A DNA stretch of 64,000 bases from Agrobacterium tumefaciens (GCA_017744915.1 JAGIAH010000007.1:149180-213179), one strand, 5' to 3'. Counted from the first letter of the stretch, positions 53,817-63,557 are shown. Notes: generated from the letters alone by a model not told the origin. Made by a program: numbers and translations.

Positions 53817-54782
53817 GTGAAATCCCTGTCCCTCATCCTTGCCCTTCTTCTGGCTCTGGCGCTCGCCATCACCAGCCTGTTCGTCGGCGTCAGCAACGTC
53901 TCGCTCACCACGCTCTTCGCGCCGGATACGGGCGCGGATGCACTGCGCGTGCTGCTGGTCAGCCGCATTCCGCGCACGCTGGCGCTGATACTGGCCGGAA
54001 GCTCCATGGCGATTGCCGGCCTCATCATGCAGATGCTGGTGCGCAACCGCTTCGTGGAGCCTTCGACAGCGGGCACCACCGAATCCGCCGGCCTCGGCCT
54101 CCTCACCGTCACCTTGCTAGCGCCCGATACGCCGATCTTCGGCAAGATGCTGGTGGCCGCCATTTTCGCGCTGGCAGGCACCGCGCTGTTCCTGCGTATC
54201 CTGCGGCAAGTGCCACTGCGCGACGTGCTGCTGGTGCCGCTGATCGGCATCATGCTGGGCGGCGTCATTGCCGCCGTTACCACCTTCTTCGCCTATCGTT
54301 TCGACCTCTTACAATCGCTCGGCGCATGGATGACGGGGGATTTTTCCGGTGTGCTGCGCGGCCGTTATGAATTGCTATGGGTCGGTTTCATCCTGGCCAT
54401 TGCCGCCTATCTCGCCGCCGACCGTTTCACCGTGGCCGGCATGGGCCGCGATTTCACCACCAATCTCGGCCTCAACTATCGCCGGGTCATGGCGCTCGGC
54501 CTCACCATCGTCTCGCTGGTCAGCGCCGTCGTGGTCGTCACGGTCGGCATGATTCCCTTTCTCGGGCTGATCGTGCCGAATGTCGTCAGCCTGATGATCG
54601 GCGACAATATGCGCCGCTCCGTGCCCTGGGTGGCAACACTTGGCGCGGTCTTCGTGCTTTCCTGCGACATCATCGGCCGCACCGTGCGCGCGCCTTATGA
54701 AATACCGATCGGAACCGTGGTCGGCGTCATCGGCAGCGCGCTCTTCCTCTATCTCCTGCTGCGGAAACGCCACCATGCGTGA
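53817..54782 (+). CDS. Siderophore ABC transporter permease 1 (FatD/CeuB-type)
   Basis: A 321-residue FecCD-family permease with GTG start at 53817: SRIPRTLALILAGSSMAIAG, LIMQMLVRNRFVEPSTAGTT and GMIPFLGLIVPNVVSLMIGD. The MQMLVRNRFVEP pattern marks the FatD/CeuB subgroup. It overlaps the next permease by eight bases. Confidence 0.92.
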   Translation: MKSLSLILALLLALALAITSLFVGVSNVSLTTLFAPDTGADALRVLLVSRIPRTLALILAGSSMAIAGLIMQMLVRNRFVEPSTAGTTESAGLGLLTVTLLAPDTPIFGKMLVAAIFALAGTALFLRILRQVPLRDVLLVPLIGIMLGGVIAAVTTFFAYRFDLLQSLGAWMTGDFSGVLRGRYELLWVGFILAIAAYLAADRFTVAGMGRDFTTNLGLNYRRVMALGLTIVSLVSAVVVVTVGMIPFLGLIVPNVVSLMIGDNMRRSVPWVATLGAVFVLSCDIIGRTVRAPYEIPIGTVVGVIGSALFLYLLLRKRHHA

Positions 54783-55743
54783 GAGGCATCCCGACCGGCG
54801 CGCAAAAACCGTTCTCATCGTGCTTGCGGCATTGGCGTTCATATCCATGGCCGCCTTCATGACGCTTGGCGCAAAAGGCAGCTGGAGCTTCGTGCTTCCC
54901 TTTCGCGGCATCAAGCTTCTCTCGCTCGTGCTAGTTGCCTATGCCATCGCCGTCTCCACCGTGCTGTTCCAGACGGTCACCAACAACCGCATCCTCACCC
55001 CTTCGGTGATGGGCTTCGATTCGCTCTACGTGCTGATGCAGACGGGGCTGATCTTCGTGTTCGGCTCGGCAACCGTGGTCATGATCGATCCGCAACTGAA
55101 ATTCCTCACCGAGACCGCCCTGCTCGTCGCTTTCTCGGCTCTGCTCTATCGCTGGCTTTTCGTTGGTGCCGAACGCAGCCTGCATCTTCTGGTGCTGGTC
55201 GGCATCGTCTTCGGCGTCTTCTTCCGCAGCCTCTCGGGCTTCATGCAGCGCGTGCTGGATCCCAATGAATATACGGTGCTGCAGGATGTGCTCTTCGCCA
55301 GCTTCAATTCCATCGATCCAACGCTTCTCACCGTCTCCGCCATCATCATCGGCCTGGTGACCATCATCGGATTGCGCCTGATGCACACGCTCGACGTTCT
55401 CTCGCTCGGCCGCGCAACGGCCATCAGCCTCGGCGTCGAATACAAGCGCACGGTCACCATCATCCTCGTGCTCGTCTCGGTGCTGGTCGCCGTTTCCACC
55501 GCGCTCGTCGGCCCGGTCATGTTCTTCGGGCTGCTGGTCGCGGCCCTTGCCCATTATCTGACGGGCAACGGCAAACACGCCTATGTGCTGCCGGCGGCGG
55601 TCCTTATCGCCGTCATCTGCCTCGTCGGCGGGCAGGTGGTTTTGGAACGCATCTTCGCCTTCGATACGGCGCTTTCCATCATCATCGAATTTCTGGGCGG
55701 CATCGTCTTTATCGGTCTCATTTTGAAGCGGGGTGCGCGATGA
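54775..55743 (+). CDS. Siderophore ABC transporter permease 2 (FatC/CeuC-type)
   Basis: A 322-residue permease: FQTVTNNRILTPSVMGFDSL, SLGVEYKRTVTIILVLVSVL and STALVGPVMFFGLLVAALAH. FatC-type proteins have the NNRILTPSVMGFD motif seen here. It overlaps the genes on both sides (eight and four bases), so the operon is tightly coupled. Confidence 0.92.
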   Translation: MRERHPDRRAKTVLIVLAALAFISMAAFMTLGAKGSWSFVLPFRGIKLLSLVLVAYAIAVSTVLFQTVTNNRILTPSVMGFDSLYVLMQTGLIFVFGSATVVMIDPQLKFLTETALLVAFSALLYRWLFVGAERSLHLLVLVGIVFGVFFRSLSGFMQRVLDPNEYTVLQDVLFASFNSIDPTLLTVSAIIIGLVTIIGLRLMHTLDVLSLGRATAISLGVEYKRTVTIILVLVSVLVAVSTALVGPVMFFGLLVAALAHYLTGNGKHAYVLPAAVLIAVICLVGGQVVLERIFAFDTALSIIIEFLGGIVFIGLILKRGAR

Positions 55744-56498
55744 TCATCGCCAGTCAGATCAGCAAATCCTATGGCGATAGCCTCGTCGTCGACGGTGTGA
55801 CCGTCTCCATTCCGGCGGGCGGCGTCACATCCATCATCGGGCCGAACGGGGCGGGAAAATCGACCCTGCTCTCCATCATGGCGCGGCTGATGTCCATGGA
55901 CGCCGGAACCGCGACAGTCGGCGGGCTGGATGTGGCGAAAACCCCTTCCGACACGCTGGCGAAGCGGCTTTCGATCCTGCGGCAAGACAACCACATCTCC
56001 TCGCGCCTGACGGTGCGCGATCTCGTCGGTTTCGGCCGTTACCCCTATTCCAAGGGCCGACCGACCATGGAAGACAAGGTCCATATCGACCGGGCGCTCG
56101 AATATCTGCATCTCGAAACCCTTGCCGGCCGCTTTCTCGACGAGCTTTCCGGCGGCCAGCGTCAGCGCGCCTTCGTGGCCATGGTGCTGTGCCAGGATAC
56201 GGATTATGTGCTGCTTGACGAGCCGCTCAACAATCTCGACATGAAACACGCCTCCGGCATGATGAAGATCATGCGCCGCGCCGCCGACGAGCTGAAGAAG
56301 ACCGTGGTACTGGTGCTACACGATATCAACTTCGCTTCCTGGTATTCCGACACCATCATCGCCATGCGCGAAGGCCGCATCTGCCATCAGGGCCCGGCAG
56401 AGGAGATCATCCGCCCGGATATCCTTGCGGATATCTATGACATGCCGATCCGTGTCGAAGAGATAGAGGGCAGACGCATCTGCCTGTTTTACGAATGA
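55740..56498 (+). CDS. Siderophore ABC transporter ATP-binding protein (FatE/CeuD-type)
   Basis: A 252-residue ATPase: Walker A GPNGAGKSTLLSIMARLM, signature LSGGQRQRAFVAMVLCQD, Walker B YVLLDEPLNNLDMKHA and H-loop LVLHDINFAS. LNNLDMKHA is typical of the FatE/YclP group. Last gene of the operon, followed by dps. Confidence 0.94.
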   Translation: MIIASQISKSYGDSLVVDGVTVSIPAGGVTSIIGPNGAGKSTLLSIMARLMSMDAGTATVGGLDVAKTPSDTLAKRLSILRQDNHISSRLTVRDLVGFGRYPYSKGRPTMEDKVHIDRALEYLHLETLAGRFLDELSGGQRQRAFVAMVLCQDTDYVLLDEPLNNLDMKHASGMMKIMRRAADELKKTVVLVLHDINFASWYSDTIIAMREGRICHQGPAEEIIRPDILADIYDMPIRVEEIEGRRICLFYE

Positions 56499-56526
56499 CA
56501 TGATGATTGTGCAGGATTTTCGCTGT

Positions 56527-56542
56527 CATGTTGCCTAACATG
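56527..56542. promoter_or_regulatory. Small palindrome upstream of dps
   Basis: CATGTT-GCCT-AACATG, 94 bp before the dps start. It could be a regulator site or the end of the siderophore transcript; no consensus is claimed. Confidence 0.3.
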
Positions 56543-56620
56543 GAACAGGGCCACAGGCCCGGACGTTAAACGACGGACTTTTCCAAAGCGGCATTCCGTC
56601 CGCAACTTCAGGAGACATCG

Positions 56621-57109
56621 ATGAAGACGCACAAGACGAAGAACGACCTGCCTTCCAACGCCAAGGCGACGGTGATCGGCATTCTGAACGAATCGCTGGC
56701 TTCGGTGATCGACCTTGCGCTCGCCACCAAGCAGGCGCACTGGAACCTGAAAGGCCCGCAATTCATCGCCGTGCATGAACTTCTCGACACCTTCCGCACC
56801 CAGCTCGACAATCACGGCGACACGATTGCCGAACGTGTCGTGCAGCTTGGCGGCACGGCACTCGGCAGCCTGCAATCCGTCTCCTCGACGACGAAGCTCA
56901 AGGCCTATCCGACCGATATCTACAAGATCCACGACCATCTCGACGAATTGATCGAGCGTTATGGCGATGTGGCGAATATGATCCGCAAGGCGATCGACGA
57001 TTCCGATGAGGCCGGCGACCCGACGACGGCCGATATCTTCACCGCCGCCTCGCGCGATCTCGACAAGTCGCTGTGGTTCCTCGAAGCGCATGTGCAGGAA
57101 AAGAGCTGA
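56621..57109 (+). CDS. dps: DNA-binding ferritin-like protein Dps
   Basis: A 162-residue four-helix ferritin-like protein. The ferroxidase site is visible as ATKQAHWNLKGPQFIAVHEL (His and Asp/Glu ligands) and DNHGDTIAERVVQLGG. The lysine-rich N-terminus (KTHKTKNDLPSNAKA) may bind DNA, as in Agrobacterium Dps. It stores iron and removes hydrogen peroxide. It lies just after an iron-uptake operon, which fits iron and oxidative-stress linkage. Confidence 0.95.
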   Translation: MKTHKTKNDLPSNAKATVIGILNESLASVIDLALATKQAHWNLKGPQFIAVHELLDTFRTQLDNHGDTIAERVVQLGGTALGSLQSVSSTTKLKAYPTDIYKIHDHLDELIERYGDVANMIRKAIDDSDEAGDPTTADIFTAASRDLDKSLWFLEAHVQEKS

Positions 57110-57137
57110 GCGGACATCCGCCCACCCCGCAACAACA

Positions 57138-57168
57138 AAGCGCCCGGAAGTTCCGGGCGCTTTTTTTT
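57138..57168 (+). terminator. Terminator after dps
   Basis: Stem AGCGCCCGGAA / TTCCGGGCGCT followed by eight T, about 30 bp past the dps stop. Confidence 0.9.
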
Positions 57169-57180
57169 CATATTGGTTTG

Positions 57181-57402
57181 TCAATGCCGTCGCAGAACGG
57201 CAAGCCCGATATCGCGCAGCATCTCATGGTCGAGAATGCCGCGCTGGGCGCTGCGGATCAGAACCGCTGCGCACTCATTGGCGACATGGCTGCTGCGATC
57301 TTGAAGGCACTCGAAACATACGCCATCGAAAATATTCTGCAGATCGCTGATCTGCTCCGGCGACAACTGCGCGCCAACTCTTTCAAAAGCTGCATACGAC
57401 AA
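57181..57402 (-). CDS. Small hypothetical protein with TTG start
   Basis: A 73-residue, mostly helical acidic protein (ERVGAQLSPEQISDLQNIFD). It starts with TTG at 57402, supported by GGGAGG seven bases upstream. No family recognised. It is convergent with dps. A role cannot be proposed. Confidence 0.5.
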   Translation of the reverse strand: MSYAAFERVGAQLSPEQISDLQNIFDGVCFECLQDRSSHVANECAAVLIRSAQRGILDHEMLRDIGLAVLRRH

Positions 57403-57688
57403 GGCTCATCCTCCCGATGATGATGATATGCCAAGTATCGTTTTCTTTTTTTCGTGGACATCAAATTTGTACACCTGAACGAATCACTTGTCGAATCAGA
57501 TTTTAACCAAATGTAAATAGGTTATTTTCTGGCCCACCTGTCAGTTATGGCTTACCGGTTCGGGCGATAAAAACAAATTGAAACAACATCTTCCCCCGGA
57601 GCACCCCTGTTCGGCCTCCATCCTTTCCCCGGCATTCCCGATAATTCCGCCAAAGGGTGGATTTCCACCGAAACAGCAAAAGAAACTG

Positions 57689-57717
57689 TTGCATTCCAAA
57701 AACGATTGAGCGATATA
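57689..57717 (+). promoter_or_regulatory. Possible sigma-70 promoter of the tRNA gene
   Basis: TTGCAT (57689-57694), 17-base spacer, GATATA (57712-57717), about 60 bp upstream of the tRNA-Gly 5' end. The fit is moderate. Confidence 0.4.
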
Positions 57718-57778
57718 GCACCCGTCGCCGCTTCGGTGGCCCACGGTTCAGCGAACTACCCCGGACCGGTGGATTTGA

Positions 57779-57853
57779 GCGGGTGTAGCTCAGGGGTAGA
57801 GCACAACCTTGCCAAGGTTGGGGTCGAGGGTTCAAATCCCTTCGCCCGCTCCA
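57779..57853 (+). tRNA. tRNA-Gly (anticodon GCC)
   Basis: A full cloverleaf can be drawn. Acceptor GCGGGTG pairs with CGCCCGC, D-stem GCTC/GAGC, anticodon stem CAACC/GGTTG with loop TTGCCAA (anticodon GCC), and T-stem GAGGG/CCCTT with loop TTCAAAT. The discriminator is T at 57850 and CCA is encoded. The gene stands alone. Confidence 0.96.
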
Positions 57854-58159
57854 GTTTTCCTAAACAATCAGATAAATATCACGAATTTTCGGTTCGGCTC
57901 GACGGTTTGTCTTTATCCATCGTCGCCTCCGGATTGGCCGTCCCGCTGCCCAAATCCAGTTTGCGTGGCATGATTAAACATGCATCTCACGGCTTGAATT
58001 ACTATTGATAGATTAAATAATTTAGCAAAACACTTAATATTAAATCGCTAATAAACAATAATTATTCTTTAATTATCCAAGTATATCAGTTTACGACAAA
58101 GCGCATGACGCCAAGAAAGAACCCATGAAGGGATCAATTTCCTTATAGGAGTTGTCACG
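57854..58159. other. AT-rich leader between tRNA-Gly and the chemotaxis receptor
   Basis: 306 bp without a credible ORF. The part from about 57990 is strongly AT-rich and likely holds the receptor's promoter. tRNA 3' ends are common integration sites, but no direct repeat of the tRNA end or integrase was found. Confidence 0.4.
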
Positions 58160-60118
58160 ATGAGAGATTTTCCTGTTGTTGCGAAGTTTTTGACTGTGTT
58201 TTCGCTGTTCGGTCTTTGCGTAATCTTGATAGCCGCCTATTCCGCGGTGCAGATCAAGACGATCGATAAAAGCTATAGCGACCTCATCAAGCACGAAAGC
58301 ACGGCAGCCTTGAATCTGGCGCTTGCGAACCATGCCCTGTTGAATGGGCGCGCTGCCCTGGCAGATATGATGATTGCCTTTACGGAAGAGGGCAATGCCG
58401 CCGCTGAAGTTGAAGTAAAAGCCACCCTCACCGAATTCGCGAAGTTGATGGACAGAGCCATTGCCTCGGCTCCGAATGACGGCCGTTTGCCCCTGCTCAA
58501 AAATGAAGCGCAGACACTCTACAATGTGACCTGCCAAAACGCCTGGCATCTGGGAAGAACGGCATCAAACGTGGATGAGGCACTGGCATCGCAAAAGGCG
58601 TTCGGCATAGAGTGCCAGCCGATCTTCACCAAAATCGGCGCGAAACTGACGCAGATAGCCACCGAAATTTCGGCCCGGAACGACAAAGAAAGCAGTGCCC
58701 TGACAGCGGCAAGCGAACAGACCGCGCTCGTGACCGTAGCCGCGGTCATCCTCGGCTTCCTCCTCGTCGTCGTCGTCGGATATTTCGCGATCCGCAACTG
58801 GCTGGTCACACCGATGCAGAAACTTGCCGGCACGATGCAAAGGCTTTCCAACGGTGACCTTGCCGTCGATGTGAATGGAACGGACCGGCGCGACGAGGTC
58901 GGTACGATGGCCAAGGCGGTGCAGGTCTTCAAGGACAACGAGCTGAAGGCCCGCCAGCTGGAAGCGGATGCGGCACGTGAGCGCGACCAATCCGAATCGG
59001 ACCGTCAAAAAACCATCGAGACGGACCGCAAGCGTGCCGCCGAAATGACGGAAGCAACGAGCGGTCTGGCCGAGGGTTTGAAACATATGGCCGATGGCGA
59101 TCTGTCCTACCAACTGACAACGCCTTTCGCGGCAGACTTCGAAAGCCTGCGAGCGGACTTTAATATGGCCGTAAGCCAGCTCAACAAAACGCTGCTTTCC
59201 GTTGCCGACGTCACGGCCGCTATCGATGACGGCTCTCGCGAGTTGAATACCAGCGCCGGCGATCTGTCGCGGCGCACGGAAACGCAAGCCGCCTCACTGG
59301 AGGAAACGGCGGCGGCACTCGGCCAGATCACCGGCAATGTCAATAATTCCACAAAGCGGACGGAAGAAGCGCGGGTGGTGGCGGTTGAGGCGAACAGGTC
59401 AGCGCAAACGTCCGGCCAGGTCGTCGCAAGTGCGGTCGACGCCATGAAGCGTATCGAGAACTCCTCCAGCCAGATTTCCAACATCATCGGCGTCATCGAC
59501 GAGATTGCCTTCCAGACGAATCTTCTGGCACTTAATGCGGGCGTGGAGGCTGCCCGTGCCGGTGAGGCAGGCAAAGGCTTTGCGGTTGTTGCACAGGAAG
59601 TGCGTGAACTTGCGCAACGCTCCGCGCAAGCCGCCAAGGAAATCAAGGAACTTATCCGCAATTCCGCCGATGAGGTTCAAAACGGCGTCAAACTTGTGAC
59701 CGCCACCGGTGACGCCCTGCAGGTTATTGAAGGTCATGTCATCGCCATCAATACGCATCTCGACGCAATCGCGACGTCTGCAAGGGAACAGTCCGCCGGG
59801 CTGGCCGAAGTGAACAGCGCGGTCAACCAGATGGACCAGGTCACACAACAAAACGCTGGAATGGTTGAAAGAGCAAAGGCTTCCAGCACGTCGCTCGCAG
59901 GCGATGCCGAGAAACTCCGCCAGATCATCGGCGAGTTCAGGCTGGATGGCACAACCTTAAACGTTGGTACCACTCGAACCGAGCGTCATCAGGCACCGAT
60001 GCGCGTTACGAACGATGCACAGCCGAGACCATCCCCGGCGCGCCGCATGATCGGCCAGGTGGCCGCCGCACTCGGTGTCTCCACAGCCTTGAAAGAACAA
60101 AGCTGGGCCGAATTCTGA
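58160..60118 (+). CDS. Methyl-accepting chemotaxis protein
   Basis: A 652-residue receptor: membrane helix 1 (about 8-30), a periplasmic four-helix-type sensor (31-188), membrane helix 2 (190-210), a HAMP domain (211-264), a second HAMP-like segment (about 295-345, [14 protein letters not shown]) and a long signalling coiled coil. Its tip [20 protein letters not shown] and [20 protein letters not shown] bind CheA and CheW. The C-terminus ends SWAEF, which resembles the CheR/CheB-binding pentapeptide. The ligand is unknown; a FAD/PAS site is absent. Confidence 0.95.
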   Translation: MRDFPVVAKFLTVFSLFGLCVILIAAYSAVQIKTIDKSYSDLIKHESTAALNLALANHALLNGRAALADMMIAFTEEGNAAAEVEVKATLTEFAKLMDRAIASAPNDGRLPLLKNEAQTLYNVTCQNAWHLGRTASNVDEALASQKAFGIECQPIFTKIGAKLTQIATEISARNDKESSALTAASEQTALVTVAAVILGFLLVVVVGYFAIRNWLVTPMQKLAGTMQRLSNGDLAVDVNGTDRRDEVGTMAKAVQVFKDNELKARQLEADAARERDQSESDRQKTIETDRKRAAEMTEATSGLAEGLKHMADGDLSYQLTTPFAADFESLRADFNMAVSQLNKTLLSVADVTAAIDDGSRELNTSAGDLSRRTETQAASLEETAAALGQITGNVNNSTKRTEEARVVAVEANRSAQTSGQVVASAVDAMKRIENSSSQISNIIGVIDEIAFQTNLLALNAGVEAARAGEAGKGFAVVAQEVRELAQRSAQAAKEIKELIRNSADEVQNGVKLVTATGDALQVIEGHVIAINTHLDAIATSAREQSAGLAEVNSAVNQMDQVTQQNAGMVERAKASSTSLAGDAEKLRQIIGEFRLDGTTLNVGTTRTERHQAPMRVTNDAQPRPSPARRMIGQVAAALGVSTALKEQSWAEF

Positions 60119-60132
60119 TCCGTCCTTTGACA

Positions 60133-60161
60133 AGACCCCCGGATATGTTGTCCGGGGGTCT
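60133..60161. terminator. Hairpin between convergent mcp and lysR genes
   Basis: Perfect 11-bp stem AGACCCCCGGA / TCCGGGGGTCT with a seven-base loop, 15 bp past the receptor stop. No strong T-run; likely the transcript end. Confidence 0.5.
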
Positions 60162-60225
60162 CATCGTCCCACCCGAGCTGTGTGGGACGATTATCCGCCG
60201 GAATAGCCTGGAAATATAAGCAACA

Positions 60226-61125
60226 TCACACCAGCCCATGAACCAGCTTCGCCAGCCAGTCGACAAAAACGCGCACCTTGTTGGTCACATGCCGGGTTTG
60301 CGGATAGACCACATAGATCGGCATGGCCTCGCGCCGCCATTCTGAAAGCACCGGCACCAGTTCGCCGCGCGAAAGCGCGTCCTTCACCATGAAGACGGGA
60401 AGCTGCACGATGCCCATGCCGGCCAGAGCCGCATTGAGATAGGTGCGGCTGTCATTCACCGAGACGACGTAATTCGGGGTCAGTTCGACGCTGCGCACAC
60501 CATTGTCGAAAGAGGCCGGCATGATCTGGCCGGTGGTGGCATTGAGATAGCCCACCGAATAATGATCCTTCTCCAGATCCTCCGGCTCGCGCGGCATGCC
60601 GAAATTTTCGATGTAGGTTGGCGAGGCGAAAGTCTCGAACCGGAGTTCGCCGACTTTACGGGCAATCAGCGACTGATCGCGCAGCACACCCACGCGCAGG
60701 GCACAGTCGACATTTTCCGCGATATAGTCGACCAGACGGTCGCCAACGCCGAGGTCGAGACGGATTTGCGGATAACGCTGGTAAAATTCGCAAAGATGTG
60801 GGATAACCACCAGGTCCGCAAAGACACCGGCCATTTCCACCCGCAACCGGCCGGAGGGTTGTACCTGTGCGCTGGACATACTGCCGTCCAGTTCTTCGAT
60901 TTCCGATAAAATCTGTGATGCCCGCTCATAATAGAGAGCGCCGTCTGTTGTCAGCATCACCCGCCGCGTGGTGCGGTTGAGAAGCGTGGTCTGCAAATGC
61001 GCCTCGAGCGCCTGCACCATATTGGTAACCGTGGTTTTCGGCATGTTCAGCGCGGTGGCGGCGCGGCTGAAATTGCCGGTTTCCACGACCCGCGTAAAAA
61101 CCCGCATGGCGGAGAGCTGATCCAT
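60226..61125 (-). CDS. LysR-family transcriptional regulator
   Basis: A 299-residue LysR regulator: N-terminal winged HTH (MDQLSAMRVFTRVVETGNFS, RAATALNMPKTTVTNMVQAL) and a type II effector-binding domain. It is divergent from the hydrolase-like gene at 61374, which precedes an RND pump. LysR regulators usually control the divergent genes, so the pump may be its target. A palindrome GATCG-TTT-CGATC lies at 61188-61200 in the shared gap. Confidence 0.93.
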   Translation of the reverse strand: MDQLSAMRVFTRVVETGNFSRAATALNMPKTTVTNMVQALEAHLQTTLLNRTTRRVMLTTDGALYYERASQILSEIEELDGSMSSAQVQPSGRLRVEMAGVFADLVVIPHLCEFYQRYPQIRLDLGVGDRLVDYIAENVDCALRVGVLRDQSLIARKVGELRFETFASPTYIENFGMPREPEDLEKDHYSVGYLNATTGQIMPASFDNGVRSVELTPNYVVSVNDSRTYLNAALAGMGIVQLPVFMVKDALSRGELVPVLSEWRREAMPIYVVYPQTRHVTNKVRVFVDWLAKLVHGLV

Positions 61126-61187
61126 TCACTGCCTCGGAGATATGATTATCCGTGATTTCGGAATAGTGTTTTCAATTTTGCATGCTT

Positions 61188-61200
61188 GATCGTTTCGATC
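61188..61200. promoter_or_regulatory. Possible LysR operator palindrome
   Basis: GATCG-TTT-CGATC, 63 bp upstream of the lysR start in the 248-bp divergent gap. It does not follow the T-N11-A rule exactly, so the assignment is weak. Confidence 0.3.
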
Positions 61201-61373
61201 CGAACAATAATATGGATTTCAGATTTTGCAATATGATCCGCCTCAAGCATGTCGCGCAAAAGCGCGTTGCGGTTTTGCGGTGACGACATGCGGCAAGATA
61301 AAAACTTAAAGCGCAGGAGCGTATCCGAAAGATCGCAACACGCTTTAAGTGGCGGCGCAAAGGATCTGGAGTC

Positions 61374-62180
61374 ATGAACGCGCATTGGGAAAATATGGGG
61401 AGTGAGACGTCCGCGTCGAAGCTTTCCGTGCGCCGTTATGAAGGTTCCTGCCTCTGCAGCCATCCGCCTATCGTGCTTTACCTGCGTGGCGGATCGTTTC
61501 TAGAACCCGGTCTTGAACCGGGCGGCAGTTGCCCCGAGCTTCCGGTGGCACGTGCGCTTGCGGAAAGCGGCGCGGTGGTGGTGGAAGCCGATTACAGCAA
61601 GCCGTCCGGCAATGAGTTTCCGATGGTCATTGACTGCGCTTACGAAGCGCTCGACCATCTGAGCCGGGATCGCAAGCATTATGGCGGCGCGAAATCGCTG
61701 CTGTTCGTGGCCGGTGAAGAGGCTGGTGGTAATGTGGCGGCGGGCCTTGCGTTGAAGGCTCGTGACCGCATGCCGGGCAAACTCGCAGGCCAGATTCTTC
61801 TGTCGCCCATGATCGATCCGATGATGACGACGGAATCCTTCCGCAACGCGGACAGGATCGGCATGCGCCAGCGCTGGGCCGATGGCTGGAGCCATTACCT
61901 TGCCAAGGCGTGCGGGTTTTTCCACCCCTATGCCGCGCCCTGCCAGTGCACGCGGCTGAACCGGGTGGCGCCGGCGCTGATCTTTACCGCCGAGGATGAC
62001 CCTCTGCGCGACGAAACGGTCAATTATGGAGACCGCCTCATCGCCTCGGGTGTCAGCGTCCGGAGCCATGTTTTCCCCGCCGGCGTCGGCTGGACGGGGC
62101 TTTATCAAGGAGAGGGCGGCGGATGGGTCTCATCCGTCTGTTCGGAGTTCAAGACCTTCGTTGACCAGTTGAGACACTGA
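61374..62180 (+). CDS. Alpha/beta-hydrolase-fold protein (HSL/Aes-like) lacking the catalytic Ser
   Basis: A 268-residue protein aligned in motif order with hormone-sensitive-lipase-type esterases. The HGGGF oxyanion motif reads LRGGSF, the GDSAGG nucleophile elbow reads GEEAGG (Glu at the Ser position), the acidic residue segment EDDPLRDE is kept, and the C-terminal His segment reads HVFPAGVGWTG. The catalytic triad is thus broken. Residues 195-225 carry an unusual Cys/Pro-rich patch (HPYAAPCQCT). It lies between a divergent LysR gene and an RND pump operon, 56 bp upstream of the adaptor gene. Confidence 0.8.
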   Translation: MNAHWENMGSETSASKLSVRRYEGSCLCSHPPIVLYLRGGSFLEPGLEPGGSCPELPVARALAESGAVVVEADYSKPSGNEFPMVIDCAYEALDHLSRDRKHYGGAKSLLFVAGEEAGGNVAAGLALKARDRMPGKLAGQILLSPMIDPMMTTESFRNADRIGMRQRWADGWSHYLAKACGFFHPYAAPCQCTRLNRVAPALIFTAEDDPLRDETVNYGDRLIASGVSVRSHVFPAGVGWTGLYQGEGGGWVSSVCSEFKTFVDQLRH

Positions 62181-62236
62181 ATACCGCATTTATTGAAGAA
62201 CTGACCTGCTCCTGATCAGGAGCCAAGGAGAAACCC

Positions 62237-63427
62237 ATGACGCTGAACACCAAGCGCCGGGCCCTGACGGGTGCCGGTATCGGGCTTGCCATGTCCGTTG
62301 CAGCCGCAGCATTGTTTTTCGATCTCCCCACCAGCCGCGACGCAACGGCCGCTTCCACGCCTGCCGAAATGCCGGCGATCCCGGTCACCGTCGCCAAGGT
62401 GGAAAGTCGTGACGTGATGCGCTGGGAAGAATTTTCCGGCCGTCTCGAAGCCGTCGACCGGGTGCAGATTCGCTCGCGTGTCGCCGGCCAGATCAAGGCC
62501 GTGCATTTCCGTGAAGGCGCGCTCGTCAAGGAAGGCGACCCGCTCTTCACCATCGACCCCGCCCCCTATCAGGCTGCCGTTGCAGGCGCTGAAGGACAGG
62601 TCGCTTCCGCCGAAGCCAAGGTCAGCCTTGCAAAGACGGAGCTCGACCGTGGCCGCCGGCTTTCCGATAATCGCACCATCTCCCAGAGCGATCTCGACCA
62701 GCGGCAGAGCTCGTTTGCGGATGCCGAAGCCCAGCTTCGCGCCGCCCGCGCAGCACTGACCACCGCCCAGCTTGATCTCGGCTACACCGAAATCCTCGCG
62801 CCGGTTTCCGGCAGGGTCGGCCGCATCGAGATCACCGCCGGCAACCTCGTCGCCGCCGGCTCGACCTCGCCGGCACTGACGACGCTGGTATCGGTCAACC
62901 CGATCTATGCCAGCTTCAACGCCAGCGAAGGCGTGGTAGCCAAGGCGCTCGCCGAACTGCCGAAAACCGATGGCGCCCTGCCCGCTCTGGAACAGATCCC
63001 CGTGGAAATCGGCACGCTTTCGGATGAGGGCACGCCGATCAAGGGCACGCTGCACCTGATCGACAACCAGGTGGATTCGGCAAGCGGCACCATCGGTGTC
63101 CGCGCCGTCTTCGACAATCCGGATGGCAGGCTGATCCCCGGCCAGTTCGTGCGGGTGCGCATGGGTGAACCGAAGCCGGAAAACCGCATCGTCATCAGCG
63201 ATCGCGCCATCGGCACGGATCAGGACAAGCGCTTCGTCTTCGTGGTCGATGCCGAAAACAAGGTGAGCTACCGCCAGATCAAGCCCGGCGCTCCGGCTGA
63301 CGGCCAGCGCATCATCGAAAGCGGCCTTGCCGCCGGTGATACGATCGTCGTCAACGGCCTGCAGCGCATCCGCCCCGGCGCCACCATCGCACCGCAGGCA
63401 GAAGACAAGGTTGCTGCCTCGCAGTAA
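62237..63427 (+). CDS. RND efflux periplasmic adaptor (AcrA/MexA-like)
   Basis: A 396-residue membrane-fusion protein: N-terminal membrane anchor/signal (GLAMSVAAAALFFDLP) without lipobox Cys, beta-barrel and lipoyl motifs RVQIRSRVAGQIKAVHFREG and LFTIDPAPYQAAVAGAEGQV, a coiled-coil hairpin (LDRGRRLSDNRTISQSDLDQ), and the closing lipoyl half LGYTEILAPVSGRVGRIEIT. It joins the inner-membrane pump to an outer-membrane channel. No outer-membrane factor gene is visible. Confidence 0.93.
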   Translation: MTLNTKRRALTGAGIGLAMSVAAAALFFDLPTSRDATAASTPAEMPAIPVTVAKVESRDVMRWEEFSGRLEAVDRVQIRSRVAGQIKAVHFREGALVKEGDPLFTIDPAPYQAAVAGAEGQVASAEAKVSLAKTELDRGRRLSDNRTISQSDLDQRQSSFADAEAQLRAARAALTTAQLDLGYTEILAPVSGRVGRIEITAGNLVAAGSTSPALTTLVSVNPIYASFNASEGVVAKALAELPKTDGALPALEQIPVEIGTLSDEGTPIKGTLHLIDNQVDSASGTIGVRAVFDNPDGRLIPGQFVRVRMGEPKPENRIVISDRAIGTDQDKRFVFVVDAENKVSYRQIKPGAPADGQRIIESGLAAGDTIVVNGLQRIRPGATIAPQAEDKVAASQ

Positions 63428-63557
63428 CCCGCCTCTTTGATCAATAAGCGTCCCGCGCTTTCGCGAGACGCCCCTTCAGACAGAACCGGCTTCACCGGCG
63501 GCAGAATTGCCGCCGGAACGGCCTTCGCATTCCCAAAGACCCGGAGAGGGACTGGAT

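Noticed and set aside
57541..57835. Small minus-strand frames opposite the tRNA-Gly region
   Set aside because: One crosses the tRNA gene; sequences are Cys/Gly/Arg-rich and have no ribosome site.
57779..58159. Integration of a mobile element at the tRNA-Gly 3' end
   Set aside because: No integrase gene and no second copy of the tRNA end in the window; the chemotaxis gene has ordinary composition.
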